The notes: generated by a model from the sequence alone, not told the origin. Counted from the stretch's first letter, positions 27,743-38,999 are shown. The stretch: 64,000 bases of DNA from CAXBOO01 sp963977425 (GCA_963977425.1 CAXBOO010000004.1:372001-436000); one strand, 5' to 3'. Program-made: numbers and translations.

Positions 27743-28380
27743 TTTTTAGTGTTTTTTCCTTTGAAATTTTTATTGTTTTTGTTGTTGTTGGAATTTCGTT
27801 TGAAATTGCCTTGTCTAACTGGCTTTAGTGGGCTTAGTTCTTTGTTGCTACTAATAAGACTTTCGTCTTTTACCGACAATTTACCATCAGACATTATTTT
27901 AAGCTGCTCAAGTATTACCTCATCATTTATGGTTTCGTCGGTCCATGTCATGAAAGTTAATTTCATGAGGTTTACCAAATTCAAGGTTACCGCATCTTTT
28001 ACAACAGGGTCTTCTATACTAATGGCTACATCTATAAACTTTGGTATTATTCGACCATAATTACCGTATTTTATATCCATTTGATTATAGGCCATGGGCT
28101 CCGGACGCTCATTTAGCTGTTTTGGTACTGGAGTTTCAAATTCACCGTCAATGTCCAATTTAAATTGAGCCATAACGTGTAGGTGTACCCACAATTTTTC
28201 ATCCAACTTGTCCATATCTTTTTGATGTGGGAAAGACTGGCGCATGATGCGTAAAGTGTGTTTTGCCGCTTTGGTTCTTTCATCGCGGTCTTTTATTTCC
28301 ACACAGTGGTCTATCATCTGTTGTACATGGCGACCATATTCTGGTATGGTAAGATATGGACGGCTACTGTTGTAGCTCAT
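27724..28380 (-). CDS. DUF4290 family protein
   Basis: A Bacteroidota-specific protein of unknown function, 218 residues from the ATG at 28380 (MSYNSSRPYLTIPEYGRHVQQMIDHC); an ATG seven codons upstream is possible, but relatives start at this M.YN motif. The core (about residues 1-175) is mostly helical, with RTKAAKHTLRIMRQSFPHQKD and PEPMAYNQMDIKYGNYGRIIPKFIDVA. The C-terminal 45 residues are a basic Lys/Asn tail, possibly nucleic-acid binding. It lies between uvrD and murA and overlaps murA, a neighbourhood I recall from other Bacteroidota. Role unknown. Confidence 0.85.
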   Translation of the reverse strand: MSYNSSRPYLTIPEYGRHVQQMIDHCVEIKDRDERTKAAKHTLRIMRQSFPHQKDMDKLDEKLWVHLHVMAQFKLDIDGEFETPVPKQLNERPEPMAYNQMDIKYGNYGRIIPKFIDVAISIEDPVVKDAVTLNLVNLMKLTFMTWTDETINDEVILEQLKIMSDGKLSVKDESLISSNKELSPLKPVRQGNFKRNSNNNKNNKNFKGKNTKKWGRSK

Positions 28381-28406
28381 CTTAATTTCTGTTTGTTGCA
28401 TAAAAA

Positions 28407-30725
28407 TCAGTCCAAAATAGTAAGTTTCGCAAACTTGAGAATGAGTTTTTTCTGTCCCGCACTTGGGAAGTAGATGGTTGCCATTGTATTTGGCGCATCG
28501 CCTTCCAGTTGAAGCACCTTGCCTTTTCCGAATTTAGCATGAGTAACAGCACTTCCTGCAGTAAGACTTGTGTAGTCGCTGCTGTTTTGTGTTCCTGCGC
28601 TATTCATGGCTTCTTTCAGGCTTTTTTGTTTTCCTGAAGGAGGTATTGCTACGGGTTTTTTGCTTTCTGGAGCAGTGCGTTTTGGAGGCGCTTTTCTGTC
28701 AGAATACTTTGACGAAGCTACAACTTTAGCTGCAAAATTGTTATTTCTTGAGCGAGAACCTACATCCAAAGGTCTGTCCACAAAGTTTTCGTCTATTTCT
28801 TCAAGAAATCTTGAAGGTTCACAATAGGTTAATTGTCCCCATTTGAAACGACTTTCGGCATACGAAAGATGGGCTCTTTTTTCGGCCCTTGTAATGGCTA
28901 CATAAAATAATCTACGTTCTTCTTCTAAGTCGCTTCTGCTACTAATGCTCATTTGCGATGGGAAAAGATTTTCTTCCATTCCTACGACATATACATTGGG
29001 GTATTCTAGTCCTTTTGCACTGTGTATAGTCATCAACGATACTCTATTCGGATCATCATCTTCTTGATCCAAATCGGTTAGTAAGGCAACGTCCATCAAA
29101 AAGTCGCTCAATATGGCTGGAGCATCAGGGTCTTCGTTTTTACTTCTTTCTGTAAAATCTTGAATACCATTTAGCAATTCTTGAATGTTATCATGTCGGC
29201 TAACACCTTCGGGGGTTTTGTCGGCATATAGTTCACGCAACATTCCCGATTTGGTAGCTATTTCTTGAGCCAAGTCAAAAGCTGTTTTAGTTTCAAGTTG
29301 AGCTCTAAATGCTTTTATGGTTGTGCAGAAATCTTCTAATTTATTTAAAACAGCAGCGGAAAGATCTAGCCCTTTATCTTTTGGGTCGTCCATTACATCC
29401 CATAAGCTGCATTGGTGTTCATTAGCCTGTATAACAACTTTGTCCATGGTGGTATTTCCTATTCCACGTTTAGGATAATTGATGATGCGTTTTAATGCTT
29501 CTTCATCTTGAGGATTAGCTGTAAGGCGGAAGTAGGAGAGTAGATCTTTTATCTCTTTTCTTTGATAGAATGATAAGCCCCCAAAAATCTTATACGGTAT
29601 ATTAAGTCTTCTTAATGCCTCTTCCATTGATCGGCTTTGCGCATTGGTTCTATAAAGAATGGCAAAGTCTTTATAATCTTCTTGATGTCCAAGTGCGGTA
29701 TCAAAAATGCTATTAGCAACCAATTTCGCTTCATCGTTATCACTAGCCGATTGAGTGATTTTTATTTTGTCGCCTTCAAGATTGTCTGTCCAAACATTTT
29801 TCTCGATTTGCCCTTCATTATTTTTTATAACTGAATTGGCTGCATTAACAATAACTTTCGTGCTACGGTAGTTCTGTTCGAGTTTGTAAAGTTTGTAATC
29901 AGGATAATCCTTTCTAAAGTTCAGTATGTTTTGAATGTTAGCTCCACGGAATGCATAAATACTTTGAGCGTCGTCACCCACTACACATACGTTATGATGC
30001 ATAGCCGCTAATTTTTTAACAATTAAATATTGAGCGTGGTTGGTATCCTGGTACTCATCTACTAATAAGTATTGAAACAAATTTTGGTACTTGTACAAGA
30101 CATCAGGAAAATCGCGCAGTAAAATATTGGTACGGAACAATAAATCATCAAAGTCCATTGCTCCGGCCTTATAACATCGTTGCCAATACTCAGCATATAT
30201 TTCGCCCAAACGTGGTCGTCCAGCTTCACGGTCGTCTGCCTGAATGGTAACATCTTCCATGTAGCGTTTAGGAGAGATGAGATTATTTTTTGCAGCACTT
30301 ATTCTACCATGACAAATGTTGGGTTTGTAAATTTTGTCATCGCAGCCCATTTGTTTGATGATGGCTTTAATAAGGTTACGAGAATCTTGTGTATCGTATA
30401 TGGTAAAGTTTTTCGGGAAATTTATTTTTTCGGCTTCTGTTCTCAAGATTCTTGAAAAAACAGAGTGAAAGGTCCCCATCCATATGTTTTTAGCTTCAGG
30501 TCCAACAATGGTCGATATACGTTCTTTCATTTCTTTGGCCGCCTTGTTGGTAAAGGTTAAGGCCAGAATCTTGAAAGGGTCTACACCATTGTGTATTAGG
30601 TGTGCAATACGATATGTTAGTACTCTAGTTTTACCAGAGCCAGCTCCGGCAATAACCATAAGCGGGCCTTCGATATGTTCTGCAGCTTGGCGCTGTGCTG
30701 TATTAAGTGTGCTTAAATAATCCAA
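28407..30725 (-). CDS. ATP-dependent DNA helicase UvrD/PcrA
   Basis: A 3'-5' superfamily 1A helicase used in repair and in clearing recombination intermediates. The 772 residues carry all helicase motifs: I GAGSGKTR near residue 30, II LLVDEYQDTNHAQY, III VVGDDAQSIYAFRGA, IV YRTNAQSRSMEEALR, V LMTIHSAKGLEYPNVYVVGMEE and VI LFYVAITRAEKRAHLSYA. After residue 655 a basic linker leads to a small C-terminal beta domain (GSAVTHAKFGKGKVLQLEGD...), the RNA-polymerase-binding tudor-like domain typical of PcrA/UvrD. Length is usual. It is the first gene of a likely uvrD, DUF4290, murA operon. Confidence 0.95.
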   Translation of the reverse strand: MDYLSTLNTAQRQAAEHIEGPLMVIAGAGSGKTRVLTYRIAHLIHNGVDPFKILALTFTNKAAKEMKERISTIVGPEAKNIWMGTFHSVFSRILRTEAEKINFPKNFTIYDTQDSRNLIKAIIKQMGCDDKIYKPNICHGRISAAKNNLISPKRYMEDVTIQADDREAGRPRLGEIYAEYWQRCYKAGAMDFDDLLFRTNILLRDFPDVLYKYQNLFQYLLVDEYQDTNHAQYLIVKKLAAMHHNVCVVGDDAQSIYAFRGANIQNILNFRKDYPDYKLYKLEQNYRSTKVIVNAANSVIKNNEGQIEKNVWTDNLEGDKIKITQSASDNDEAKLVANSIFDTALGHQEDYKDFAILYRTNAQSRSMEEALRRLNIPYKIFGGLSFYQRKEIKDLLSYFRLTANPQDEEALKRIINYPKRGIGNTTMDKVVIQANEHQCSLWDVMDDPKDKGLDLSAAVLNKLEDFCTTIKAFRAQLETKTAFDLAQEIATKSGMLRELYADKTPEGVSRHDNIQELLNGIQDFTERSKNEDPDAPAILSDFLMDVALLTDLDQEDDDPNRVSLMTIHSAKGLEYPNVYVVGMEENLFPSQMSISSRSDLEEERRLFYVAITRAEKRAHLSYAESRFKWGQLTYCEPSRFLEEIDENFVDRPLDVGSRSRNNNFAAKVVASSKYSDRKAPPKRTAPESKKPVAIPPSGKQKSLKEAMNSAGTQNSSDYTSLTAGSAVTHAKFGKGKVLQLEGDAPNTMATIYFPSAGQKKLILKFAKLTILD

Positions 30726-30862
30726 AAGATGAAATGTAAACGGCTAATTGTTTTGCTAATTTGAGGATAAAGATGCACAATAGAAGTGATTTGCTTTAAC
30801 ATCTTAATGTTGAAAATAAATTATTTTTTTGTTTAAGGAATTAAAGAATCAGAATTTTGTTC

Positions 30863-30870
30863 TACATTTG
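30863..30870 (+). promoter_or_regulatory. -7 box of the rpsL ribosomal operon
   Basis: TACATTTG followed by CACCCC matches TAnnTTTG. The predicted start near 30876 gives a leader of about 36 bases. No -33 TTG lies at 19 bases. The rest of the 186-base gap between uvrD and rpsL is A+T rich and shows no gene. Confidence 0.6.
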
Positions 30871-30911
30871 CACCCCTAAAAAACTGAAATAGAGTAAAAA
30901 GGGAATAGAAT

Positions 30912-31286
30912 ATGCCAACTATACAACAGCTAGTAAGAAAGGGGAGACAAGAGAAGATAAAGACCAGCAAATCAGCTGCTTTAGATTCATGTCCACAGAG
31001 AAGAGGAGTTTGTACAAGAGTGTATACTACCACACCGAAAAAGCCGAACTCGGCTATGAGAAAGGTAGCCCGTGTACGATTGACTAACGGAAAAGAAATA
31101 AACGCATACATTGGTGGTGAAGGTCATAACCTTCAAGAACACTCAATTGTATTGGTACGTGGTGGAAGGGTAAAAGATGTTCCAGGTGTACGTTATCACG
31201 TAGTTCGTGGTGCATTGGATACAGCAGGTGTTAAAGACCGTAACCAAAGCCGATCTAAGTACGGTGCGAAAAAACCGAAGAAATAA
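30912..31286 (+). CDS. rpsL: 30S ribosomal protein S12
   Basis: Decoding-centre protein. The 124 residues show the universal loops [17 protein letters not shown] and [17 protein letters not shown]. The lysines in PKKPNS and RVKDVPG, whose replacement gives streptomycin resistance in other bacteria, are unchanged, so the streptomycin-sensitive form is expected. First gene of a 31-gene plus-strand ribosomal cluster; preceded by a purine-rich leader without a strong Shine-Dalgarno site. Confidence 0.98.
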   Translation: MPTIQQLVRKGRQEKIKTSKSAALDSCPQRRGVCTRVYTTTPKKPNSAMRKVARVRLTNGKEINAYIGGEGHNLQEHSIVLVRGGRVKDVPGVRYHVVRGALDTAGVKDRNQSRSKYGAKKPKK

Positions 31287-31305
31287 TTTTTTTTAGTGCA
31301 GTAAG

Positions 31306-31773
31306 ATGAGAAGAAAACAGGCGAAAAAATTACCTATTCTACCAGATCCGAAATTCGGCGAGGTAATCGTTACTAAGTTTGTAAATAACTTAATGTGGGA
31401 TGGTAAAAAATCAATAGCATTCACAATATTTTATTCAGCTCTTGAGACAGTTGAAGAAAAAACCAAAGAAAATGGTTTAGAAGTTTGGAGAAAAGCGTTA
31501 CAAAACGTAACTCCAGGTGTTGAAGTAATGTCTCGTAGAGTTGGTGGTGCAACTTACCAAGTTCCACGTCCTATTCGTGATAGCCGTAAAGAATCTATGG
31601 CAATGAAGTGGATGATTAGTTTTGCACGTAAGCGTAATGAAAAGTCTATGGCTGCAAAGCTATCTGCTGAAATTGTTGCTGCATACAAAGAAGAAGGCGC
31701 TGCTTACAAGAAGAAAGAGGATACTCACCGTATGGCTGAGGCAAACAAAGCTTTTTCACATTTCAGATTCTAA
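31306..31773 (+). CDS. rpsG: 30S ribosomal protein S7
   Basis: Nucleates assembly of the 30S head and lines the E site. The 155 residues show the family core [27 protein letters not shown] and the beta-hairpin region [24 protein letters not shown]. It lies 19 bases after rpsL and 28 bases before fusA, the standard str-operon order. Confidence 0.98.
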   Translation: MRRKQAKKLPILPDPKFGEVIVTKFVNNLMWDGKKSIAFTIFYSALETVEEKTKENGLEVWRKALQNVTPGVEVMSRRVGGATYQVPRPIRDSRKESMAMKWMISFARKRNEKSMAAKLSAEIVAAYKEEGAAYKKKEDTHRMAEANKAFSHFRF

Positions 31774-31801
31774 TTAAATTACAATTTACTCAAGCAATAA
31801 A

Positions 31802-33907
31802 ATGGCTAAGAGAGATCTTTTATATACAAGAAACATTGGTATCGCAGCACACATTGATGCTGGTAAAACAACCACTACTGAACGTATTCTTTACTACGGT
31901 GGAGTGTCTCACAAAATTGGTGAAGTACACGATGGTGCAGCTACAATGGACTGGATGGAGCAAGAGCAAGAAAGAGGTATTACTATTACTTCTGCTGCGA
32001 CTACTCTAAACTGGATGTACCGCGATCAGCAATACCATGTAAACATTATCGATACACCAGGTCACGTTGATTTTACCGTTGAGGTAAACCGTTCTTTGCG
32101 TGTATTGGATGGTTTGGTTTTCTTGTTTAGTGCTGTTGATGGTGTTGAGCCACAATCTGAAACTAACTGGAGACTTGCTGATAACTACAATGTTCCTCGT
32201 ATTGGATTTGTAAACAAAATGGATCGCCAGGGTGCCGATTTCTTGAAAGTGTGTAAGCAAGTGAGAGAAATGTTAGGTAGCCATGCTTTGCCTTTGCAAA
32301 TGAATATTGGTTCTGAGAACGAATTCAAAGGTGTTGTTGATTTGATCAACTTCCGTGGTATTACATGGAACGAAGAAGATCAAGGGATGACATTCATTGA
32401 AATTCCAATTCCAGACGATATCGTTGACGAAGCAAGACAACTAAGAGAAGAGTTGTTAGAAGCAGTTGCTGAATTTGACGAGACTTTGATGGAGAAATAC
32501 TTCGAAGATTCTGAGTCATTAACAGAAAGAGAGATTTTAAACGCATTGCGTGAAGCAACTATCTCAGGAAAAGTTGTTCCTATGATGTGTGGATCTGCAT
32601 TTAAAAATAAAGGTGTTCAAGCGATGCTTGATATGGTAATGGAAATATTACCATCGCCTATGGATGTTGAAGCCATTGTTGGTGTAAACCCAAAAACAGA
32701 TGCTGAAGAAAAAAGAAAGCCATCAGTAGATGAGCCTTTCGCAGCTTTAGCATTTAAGATTGCAACGGATCCTTTCGTTGGTCGTCTTTGTTTTACTAGA
32801 GCTTATTCTGGTAAACTAGAATCTGGTTCTTATGTATTGAACGCAAGAACAGGTAAAAAAGAACGTATTTCACGTATCTTCCAAATGCACGCTAACAAGC
32901 AAAACCAAATTGACAGTTTAGATGCTGGAGATATTGGAGCATTGGTAGGATTTAAAGATATTAAGACTGGAGATACTTTATGTGCTGAAAATGCACCTAT
33001 CGTATTAGAGTCTATGGATTTCCCAGAACCAGTTATCGGACTAGCTATTGAGCCTAAAACTCAAGCTGACGTTGATAAATTAGGTATGGCTTTGGCAAAA
33101 CTTGCTGAAGAAGATCCAACATTTGTTGTTAAAACAGACGAAGATTCAGGACAAACTATCATTTCTGGTATGGGTGAATTACACCTTGATATCATCATGG
33201 ATCGTTTGAAAAGAGAATTCAAAGTAGAAGTTAGTCAAGGAGCACCTCAGGTGTCTTACAAAGAAACCATTAATGGTACTTGTGAGCACAGAGAAACTTA
33301 CAAGAAACAAACAGGTGGTCGTGGTAAATTTGCCGATATCGTTGTTCGCATCGAGCCAGGTGATAATGAAAATCCAGGACTAATCTTTGAAAACGAAATC
33401 AAAGGTGGATCGGTTCCAAGAGAATTTGTTCCTTCTGTAGAAAAAGGTTTCAAAGAAGCAATGAAAAACGGTACGTTGGCAGGTTTCCCTATCGACTCAC
33501 TAAAAGTTACATTGTTAGATGGTTCATTCCACCCTGTGGATTCAGATCAATTGTCATTTGAGATTGCAGCGAAAGCAGCTTTCCGTGCAGCAATTCCTAA
33601 AGCAAACCCAGTATTGTTAGAGCCTATCATGAAAGTGGAAGTTCTTACACCAGAAGAAAACATGGGTGATGTAGTTGGTGACCTTAACCGCCGTCGTGGT
33701 TTGATGGAAGGTATGGGAGACCGTTCAGGTGCAAAAGTTATTAAGGCATTGGTTCCATTATCTGAAATGTTCGGATATGTTACTGACTTAAGAACAATCA
33801 CATCTGGTCGTGCAACTTCAACTATGGAATTTGCAAAATTCGATCAAGCGCCAAGCACTATATCTGAAGAGGTTATTGCAAAGGCAAAAGGAAAAGTTAA
33901 CGCTTAG
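31802..33907 (+). CDS. fusA: Elongation factor G
   Basis: GTPase that drives translocation. The 701 residues contain G1 [15 protein letters not shown], the switch I/II elements with [10 protein letters not shown]4 NKMDRQGAD and domains II-V, ending in the domain V segment [21 protein letters not shown]. The motifs are those of a full translocating EF-G rather than a fusidic-acid-resistance FusB or an EF-G2 type. No tuf gene follows; rpsJ comes next after 27 bases, so the str and S10 clusters are joined. Confidence 0.98.
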   Translation: MAKRDLLYTRNIGIAAHIDAGKTTTTERILYYGGVSHKIGEVHDGAATMDWMEQEQERGITITSAATTLNWMYRDQQYHVNIIDTPGHVDFTVEVNRSLRVLDGLVFLFSAVDGVEPQSETNWRLADNYNVPRIGFVNKMDRQGADFLKVCKQVREMLGSHALPLQMNIGSENEFKGVVDLINFRGITWNEEDQGMTFIEIPIPDDIVDEARQLREELLEAVAEFDETLMEKYFEDSESLTEREILNALREATISGKVVPMMCGSAFKNKGVQAMLDMVMEILPSPMDVEAIVGVNPKTDAEEKRKPSVDEPFAALAFKIATDPFVGRLCFTRAYSGKLESGSYVLNARTGKKERISRIFQMHANKQNQIDSLDAGDIGALVGFKDIKTGDTLCAENAPIVLESMDFPEPVIGLAIEPKTQADVDKLGMALAKLAEEDPTFVVKTDEDSGQTIISGMGELHLDIIMDRLKREFKVEVSQGAPQVSYKETINGTCEHRETYKKQTGGRGKFADIVVRIEPGDNENPGLIFENEIKGGSVPREFVPSVEKGFKEAMKNGTLAGFPIDSLKVTLLDGSFHPVDSDQLSFEIAAKAAFRAAIPKANPVLLEPIMKVEVLTPEENMGDVVGDLNRRRGLMEGMGDRSGAKVIKALVPLSEMFGYVTDLRTITSGRATSTMEFAKFDQAPSTISEEVIAKAKGKVNA

Positions 33908-33934
33908 TATTATAAAAAAGATAGATAGAGGGGT

Positions 33935-34240
33935 ATGAATCAAAAAATTCGAATCAAGCTCAAAAGCTACGATCACAACCTAGTTGATAAGTCAGCAGAG
34001 AAGATTGTTAAAACAGTAAAGACTACAGGTGCTGTTGTTAGTGGACCAATTCCATTACCGACACACAAAAGAATCTACACTGTTCTAAGATCACCACACG
34101 TAAACAAAAAAGCGCGTGAGCAGTTTGAACTATCAGCTTACAAACGTTTGTTGGATATTTACAGTTCGTCTAGTGCGACAGTAGATGCTCTAATGCGTTT
34201 AGAGTTGCCAAGTGGTGTTGAAGTAGAGATCAAAGTTTAG
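33935..34240 (+). CDS. rpsJ: 30S ribosomal protein S10
   Basis: Head protein of the 30S subunit and, in E. coli, NusE in antitermination. The 101 residues show the family pattern [25 protein letters not shown] and the loop [28 protein letters not shown] that reaches into the head rRNA. First gene of the S10 part of the cluster, 27 bases after fusA. Confidence 0.98.
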   Translation: MNQKIRIKLKSYDHNLVDKSAEKIVKTVKTTGAVVSGPIPLPTHKRIYTVLRSPHVNKKAREQFELSAYKRLLDIYSSSSATVDALMRLELPSGVEVEIKV

Positions 34241-34265
34241 TTAAAGTTTAAAATCAGATAAAGGT

Positions 34266-34883
34266 ATGCCAGGATTAATTGGTAAAAAACTAGGAATGAC
34301 TAACCTGTACAGTGTTGAGGGTAAAAGCCTACCATGCACGGTGTTAGAGGTTGGTCCTTGTGTAGTTACACAAGTAAAGACCATCGAAAAAGATGGTTAC
34401 GAGGCCGTACAATTAGGTTTCGGTGAAAAGAAAGAGAAGAACACACCTTCGGCTTTGTTAGGTCACTTTAAGAGTGCTAACACTACGCCAAAAGCAAACG
34501 TTGCTGAGTTTAAAAACTTCGAGCAAGAGTTAGCAAAAGGTGATGTTGTAGACGTTGAATTGTTCAACGAAGGTGAATTTGTAAAGGTTACTGGTACTTC
34601 AAAAGGTAAAGGTTTCCAAGGTGTTGTAAAACGTCACAATTTCGCTGGTGTTGGTCAAGCAACTCACGGTCAGCACAACAGATTACGTGCGCCGGGTTCT
34701 ATTGGAGCGGGATCTACACCTTCAAAGGTTGTAAAAGGTATGAGAATGGGTGGTCAAATGGGCGACGTTCAAGTATCTATTGAAAACCTTCAGGTGATTA
34801 AGGTTCTTAAAGAGAAAAATCTACTTATAGTAAAAGGAGCAGTACCAGGATCTAAAGGTTCTACAGTACTAATAAGAAAGTAA
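34266..34883 (+). CDS. rplC: 50S ribosomal protein L3
   Basis: Binds near the peptidyl-transferase centre. The 205 residues start [18 protein letters not shown] and contain the long rRNA-inserting loop [33 protein letters not shown] with the usual Gln that is methylated in E. coli (in the loop near residue 140, family knowledge). Separated by 5 bases from rplD. Confidence 0.98.
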   Translation: MPGLIGKKLGMTNLYSVEGKSLPCTVLEVGPCVVTQVKTIEKDGYEAVQLGFGEKKEKNTPSALLGHFKSANTTPKANVAEFKNFEQELAKGDVVDVELFNEGEFVKVTGTSKGKGFQGVVKRHNFAGVGQATHGQHNRLRAPGSIGAGSTPSKVVKGMRMGGQMGDVQVSIENLQVIKVLKEKNLLIVKGAVPGSKGSTVLIRK

Positions 34884-34888
34884 GAGGG

Positions 34889-35515
34889 ATGGAAGTAGCA
34901 TTATTTAATATAGAAGGAAAAGAAACTGGAAAAGTTTCTTTAAACGATGGCATATTTGGTATTGAACCAAACGATCACGCTATCTATCTTGATGTGAAGG
35001 CTATTCAAGCACACAAACGTCAAGGGACACACAAGTCAAAAGAACGCGCTGAAATCGCTCGTACTACTAAGAAATTAAAGAAACAAAAAGGAACAGGTGG
35101 AGCACGTGCTGGTTCAATGCGTTCTCCATTATTTATTGGTGGTGGAACAGTATTCGGACCTCGTCCACGTACTTACGATCTAAAGGTTAACAAAAAAGTT
35201 AAGCGTTTAGCACGTAAATCTGCCTTGACGTACAAAGCACAAGGAAATGCCGTAATGGTAGTTGAGGACTTCGCTTGGGAGATGCCAAAAACTTCAGAAT
35301 GGACGAAAGTTCTTGATAAACTGCAAGTTGCAGACAAAAAGACACTCTTTGTTATAGGTGATTACAATAAATCGCTATATTTGTCGTCCCGAAATTTAAA
35401 AGGCTCAAAGGTTGTAAATGTCGCTGATTTAAGCACTTACGATTTAATGAACGCAAAACAGGTTGTTTTTGTTCAGAGTTCTTTAGTAAAATTGGAAGAT
35501 AACTTAAACGGCTAG
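34889..35515 (+). CDS. rplD: 50S ribosomal protein L4
   Basis: Lines the exit tunnel. The 208 residues include the extended tunnel loop with GTGGARAGSMRSPLFIGGGTVFGPRPRTY, where macrolide-resistance changes occur in other bacteria; the loop looks wild type. E. coli L4 represses its own operon by binding the leader, but no comparable leader structure was recognised here. Confidence 0.97.
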   Translation: MEVALFNIEGKETGKVSLNDGIFGIEPNDHAIYLDVKAIQAHKRQGTHKSKERAEIARTTKKLKKQKGTGGARAGSMRSPLFIGGGTVFGPRPRTYDLKVNKKVKRLARKSALTYKAQGNAVMVVEDFAWEMPKTSEWTKVLDKLQVADKKTLFVIGDYNKSLYLSSRNLKGSKVVNVADLSTYDLMNAKQVVFVQSSLVKLEDNLNG

Positions 35516-35521
35516 AAGGAA

Positions 35522-35815
35522 ATGAGCGGAGTGATTCTTAAACCTATTCTTACTGAAAAATCGACTTTTATAGGTCGTGAAGGTAATAGGTTTGTATTTA
35601 TGGTAGATAGAAAGGCCGATAAACTTGATGTAAAAGCAGCTATTGAAGCAGCTTTCAAAGTAGACGTGATTAAAGTGAACACCATTAATGTAATGGGTAA
35701 AGCTAAAAGTCGCTCTACTAAAAGAGGTTTTACCACTGGTAGAACCAACCACATTAAAAAGGCCATTGTAACTGTAGCTGATGGGCAAACCATCGACATC
35801 TACGAAAACATTTAA
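35522..35815 (+). CDS. rplW: 50S ribosomal protein L23
   Basis: Sits at the tunnel exit and docks trigger factor and the signal recognition particle. The 97 residues read [16 protein letters not shown] at the N-terminus, the usual IRPLITEKS-like motif, followed by the extended loop [20 protein letters not shown]. Six bases after rplD and five before rplB. Confidence 0.97.
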   Translation: MSGVILKPILTEKSTFIGREGNRFVFMVDRKADKLDVKAAIEAAFKVDVIKVNTINVMGKAKSRSTKRGFTTGRTNHIKKAIVTVADGQTIDIYENI

Positions 35816-35820
35816 TTGAG

Positions 35821-36645
35821 ATGGCATTAAGAAAATTTAAACCAACAACACCAGGACAAAGACATAAGCAGATTTCAGCATTTGACGAAATCACTGCTGA
35901 TAAGCCGCAAAAATCTTTAACGGCAAAGTTATCAAAGTCTGGTGGTAGAAATAACACAGGTAAAATGACTATGCGCTACATTGGTGGTGGTCATAAAAGA
36001 AAATACCGTGTTATTGATTTCAAAAGAGATAAAAACGGAATGGACGCAACAGTAGCAACTGTTGAATACGATCCAAACAGAAACGCTCGTATAGCATTAG
36101 TAGAATATACTGATGGTGAAAAGCGTTACATCATCGCTCCTAACGGATTAAAAGTAGGTGATGTGATTCGTTCTGGCGAAGGTGCTAGACCAAACATTGG
36201 TCACACAATGGCATTGTCAGACATACCTTTGGGTACACTTATACACAACATTGAATTGAACCCTGGTAAAGGTGGGATCATGGCAAGAAGTGCAGGATCA
36301 TTTGCACAACTTAATGCTCGTGAAGGTGCTTATGCAACCATCAAATTACCAAGTGGAGAAGTTCGTATGGTTCTAGCTAACTGTGTAGCTACTATCGGTA
36401 CTGTATCAAATGCAGATGCTTCATTAGTAGTTTCAGGTAAAGCGGGACGTTCTCGTTGGTTAGGTCGCCGTCCACGTGTTCGTGGTGTAGTTATGAACCC
36501 TGTCGATCACCCAATGGGTGGTGGTGAAGGACGTTCATCAGGAGGACACCCAAGATCAAGAAAAGGATTGCCAGCTAAAGGTTACAAAACACGTGACGTT
36601 AATAAGGCATCTAATAAATTAATCGTAGAGAGAAGAAAGAAGTAA
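35821..36645 (+). CDS. rplB: 50S ribosomal protein L2
   Basis: A peptidyl-transferase-region protein, 274 residues. It contains [17 protein letters not shown], the OB and SH3-like domains and the universal C-terminal motif [27 protein letters not shown]; the conserved His in NPVDHPMGG (His229 in E. coli numbering) is present. Spacing to neighbours is 5 and 13 bases. Confidence 0.98.
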   Translation: MALRKFKPTTPGQRHKQISAFDEITADKPQKSLTAKLSKSGGRNNTGKMTMRYIGGGHKRKYRVIDFKRDKNGMDATVATVEYDPNRNARIALVEYTDGEKRYIIAPNGLKVGDVIRSGEGARPNIGHTMALSDIPLGTLIHNIELNPGKGGIMARSAGSFAQLNAREGAYATIKLPSGEVRMVLANCVATIGTVSNADASLVVSGKAGRSRWLGRRPRVRGVVMNPVDHPMGGGEGRSSGGHPRSRKGLPAKGYKTRDVNKASNKLIVERRKK

Positions 36646-36658
36646 GAGGGATTAAGCG

Positions 36659-36937
36659 ATGAGTAGATCTTTAAAAAAGCCACCATTTATCCATTATGCC
36701 TTACAAGAGAAGGTAGATAAATCGGTAGAATCAGGCGCGAAAGGCGTTATTAAAACTTGGTCTCGTGCGAGTACCATAGCTCCAGACTTTATTGGTATGA
36801 CTTTTGGCGTGCACAATGGTCAAAAATTCATCCCTGTTTTCGTAACTGAAAACATGGTTGGCCATAAGCTAGGTGAATTTTCACCAACTCGTAATTTCCG
36901 TGGACACGGCGGGAAAAAAGATAAAGGCAAAAGGTAA
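36659..36937 (+). CDS. rpsS: 30S ribosomal protein S19
   Basis: Pairs with S13 in the 30S head and contacts the A-site tRNA. The 92 residues begin [19 protein letters not shown] and include [47 protein letters not shown], all standard. A purine-rich GAGGGA lies upstream. Confidence 0.97.
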   Translation: MSRSLKKPPFIHYALQEKVDKSVESGAKGVIKTWSRASTIAPDFIGMTFGVHNGQKFIPVFVTENMVGHKLGEFSPTRNFRGHGGKKDKGKR

Positions 36938-36949
36938 AAGAGGAATATT

Positions 36950-37345
36950 ATGGGCGCTAGAAAAAAGCTAAGAGCTGATAAAATAAAAGAGGCAAGAAAG
37001 AGTATTTGCCAGGTGAAGTTGAATAATGTTCCTACATCTCCACGTAAAATGAGACTAATGGCTGACAACATCAGAGGTCTTGAAGTATTCAAAGCATTAG
37101 CTATACTTCAAAACAGTCCTCAAGATGCTGCCAAGCGATTGGAAACATTGGTACGTAGCGGTATTGCTTCTTGGGAAGCAAAAAACGAAGGCCAAACAGC
37201 TGGAGAAACTGCACTTGCTATTCAGGAAATATTTGTTGACTCAGGCAGAATGTTGAAACGTATTCAACCTGCACCGCAAGGAAGAGCTCACAGAATTCGT
37301 AAAAGATCTAACCACGTTACCCTTATAGTAGGGGCAAACAGTTAA
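36950..37345 (+). CDS. rplV: 50S ribosomal protein L22
   Basis: Forms the narrow part of the exit tunnel with L4. The 131 residues start with a short basic tail ([18 protein letters not shown]), slightly longer than in E. coli, then [14 protein letters not shown] and the tunnel hairpin [30 protein letters not shown]. Twelve bases after rpsS. Confidence 0.97.
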   Translation: MGARKKLRADKIKEARKSICQVKLNNVPTSPRKMRLMADNIRGLEVFKALAILQNSPQDAAKRLETLVRSGIASWEAKNEGQTAGETALAIQEIFVDSGRMLKRIQPAPQGRAHRIRKRSNHVTLIVGANS

Positions 37346-37355
37346 TAGCAGTAAG

Positions 37356-38081
37356 ATGGGACAAAAAACAAATCCAATAGGAAATAGATTAGGGTTCATC
37401 AGAGGATGGGATTCTGCTTGGTTTGGTGGCAATAAATATGCTGACAAATTGGTAGAAGATGATAAAATTCGTCAATACCTAACTGCAAAACTTGCGAAAG
37501 CAAGTGTTTCAAAAATTATAATCGAACGTACACTTAAGTTAGTTACAGTAACTATACATACTGCACGTCCAGGGATCATTATTGGTCGTGGAGGTTCAGA
37601 AGTTGAATTACTTAAAGAACAACTAAAGCGTTTAACTAAAAAAGATGTTCAAATTAACATCTTTGAAATCAAGCGTCAAGAAACTGATGCTCAATTGGTA
37701 GCAGCAAACATTGCTCGTCAAATTGAAAACAGATCATCTTATAAACGAGCAATCTCTATGGCTATACAGTCTTCAATGAGAGCGCAAGTTGAAGGGATCA
37801 AAGTTTTGATTTCAGGTCGTTTGAACGGTGCTGAAATGGCACGTAGTGAGCAATTTAAAGATGGTCGTACGCCTTTACATACTTTCCGTGCGGATATCGA
37901 TTATGCTTTAGCTGAAGCACATACAACTTATGGCCGTATTGGTATCAAAGTTTGGATATGCAAAGGTGAAGTATATGGTAAGCGTGATCTTTCTCCAGCT
38001 GTTGAAAACAAACAGCGTGGTGGTGGAAATCGAGGCGGCGGTGGAAACCGTGGCGGCGCTAACAAAGGTAAGAGAAGGTAG
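37356..38081 (+). CDS. rpsC: 30S ribosomal protein S3
   Basis: Part of the mRNA entry channel and its helicase activity. The 241 residues carry [20 protein letters not shown], a type II KH domain with [17 protein letters not shown] and the C-terminal domain ending [11 protein letters not shown]. The tail is a Gly/Arg/Asn-rich low-complexity stretch of about 25 residues, common in Bacteroidota S3. Confidence 0.97.
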   Translation: MGQKTNPIGNRLGFIRGWDSAWFGGNKYADKLVEDDKIRQYLTAKLAKASVSKIIIERTLKLVTVTIHTARPGIIIGRGGSEVELLKEQLKRLTKKDVQINIFEIKRQETDAQLVAANIARQIENRSSYKRAISMAIQSSMRAQVEGIKVLISGRLNGAEMARSEQFKDGRTPLHTFRADIDYALAEAHTTYGRIGIKVWICKGEVYGKRDLSPAVENKQRGGGNRGGGGNRGGANKGKRR

Positions 38082-38102
38082 TTAATTATTTAGTGTAGAG
38101 AG

Positions 38103-38522
38103 ATGTTACAGCCTAAAAGAACAAAATTTAGAAAGCAGTTTAAAGGAAAAATGAAAGGTAATGCCCAACGTGGGAATAGCATTGCCTTCGGATCTTTTGG
38201 ATTGAAAGCACTTGAAGAAACTTGGATTACTTCAAGACAAATAGAAGCTGCTCGTATAGCAGTTACCCGTTACATGAAAAGGGAAGGAAAAGTTTGGATT
38301 AGAATATTTCCAGACAAACCTGTAACTGCAAAGCCTCTTGAGGTACGTATGGGTAAAGGTAAAGGTGCTCCTAGTCACTGGGTAGCAGTTGTACGCCCTG
38401 GTAGAATCATGTTTGAATCTGATGGTGTTCCATTAGAAATTGCTAAAGAAGCAATGCGTTTAGCCGCTCAAAAGCTACCAGTTAAGACAAAATTTATTAT
38501 TAGAAACGATTTCGAGATTTAA
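38103..38522 (+). CDS. rplP: 50S ribosomal protein L16
   Basis: Helps to place A-site tRNA. The 139 residues start [30 protein letters not shown] and contain the conserved Arg in [23 protein letters not shown], which is hydroxylated by RoxA in E. coli (family knowledge). One base separates it from rpmC. Confidence 0.97.
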   Translation: MLQPKRTKFRKQFKGKMKGNAQRGNSIAFGSFGLKALEETWITSRQIEAARIAVTRYMKREGKVWIRIFPDKPVTAKPLEVRMGKGKGAPSHWVAVVRPGRIMFESDGVPLEIAKEAMRLAAQKLPVKTKFIIRNDFEI

Positions 38523-38523
38523 G

Positions 38524-38727
38524 ATGAAGGCAGAGGAGTTGAAAAAATTATCTGATCAGGATCTAATCAGCAAATTAACTGTTGAAAGAGAGCGTTTGGC
38601 AAAACTAACGTTAACAAACGTAATTGCTGAACTTGAAAACCCGGTTCAAATAAAGTATCAGAGAAGGTTTATCGCCAAGTTATTAACTGAGGTTAGCGCT
38701 AGAGCTATAGATCTTAACGGTAAATAG
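38524..38727 (+). CDS. rpmC: 50S ribosomal protein L29
   Basis: Small tunnel-exit protein next to L23. The 67 residues form the two-helix hairpin typical of L29, with [25 protein letters not shown] at the start and a basic second helix [20 protein letters not shown]. It begins one base after the rplP stop codon, so translation is probably coupled. Confidence 0.95.
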   Translation: MKAEELKKLSDQDLISKLTVERERLAKLTLTNVIAELENPVQIKYQRRFIAKLLTEVSARAIDLNGK

Positions 38728-38738
38728 TAGGGAAGGCC

Positions 38739-38993
38739 ATGGAAAGAAATTTAAGAAAAGAAAGAATAGGTGTTGTTACTTCTGACAAAATGGATAAAAC
38801 AATTGTTGTATCTGTTGAAAGAAAAGTAAAGCACAAGAAGTACGGTAAGTTCGTTAAAATGACGAAGAAATTTGTTGCACACGATGAAAAAGGCGAGTGC
38901 GGCCAAGGCGATACTGTACGTATAATGGAAACCAGACCATTAAGCAAGAGAAAAAACTGGAGACTAGTTGAAATAATTGAAAAAGCCAAGTAA
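38739..38993 (+). CDS. rpsQ: 30S ribosomal protein S17
   Basis: Primary 16S rRNA-binding protein with an OB fold. The 84 residues contain [39 protein letters not shown] family sequence and end with [23 protein letters not shown]. Eleven bases after rpmC and six before rplN. Confidence 0.97.
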   Translation: MERNLRKERIGVVTSDKMDKTIVVSVERKVKHKKYGKFVKMTKKFVAHDEKGECGQGDTVRIMETRPLSKRKNWRLVEIIEKAK

Positions 38994-38999
38994 CAAGAA

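Noticed and set aside
30726..30911. tRNA or small RNA gene between uvrD and rpsL
   Set aside because: No cloverleaf or hairpin with T run was found; only the rpsL promoter is supported.
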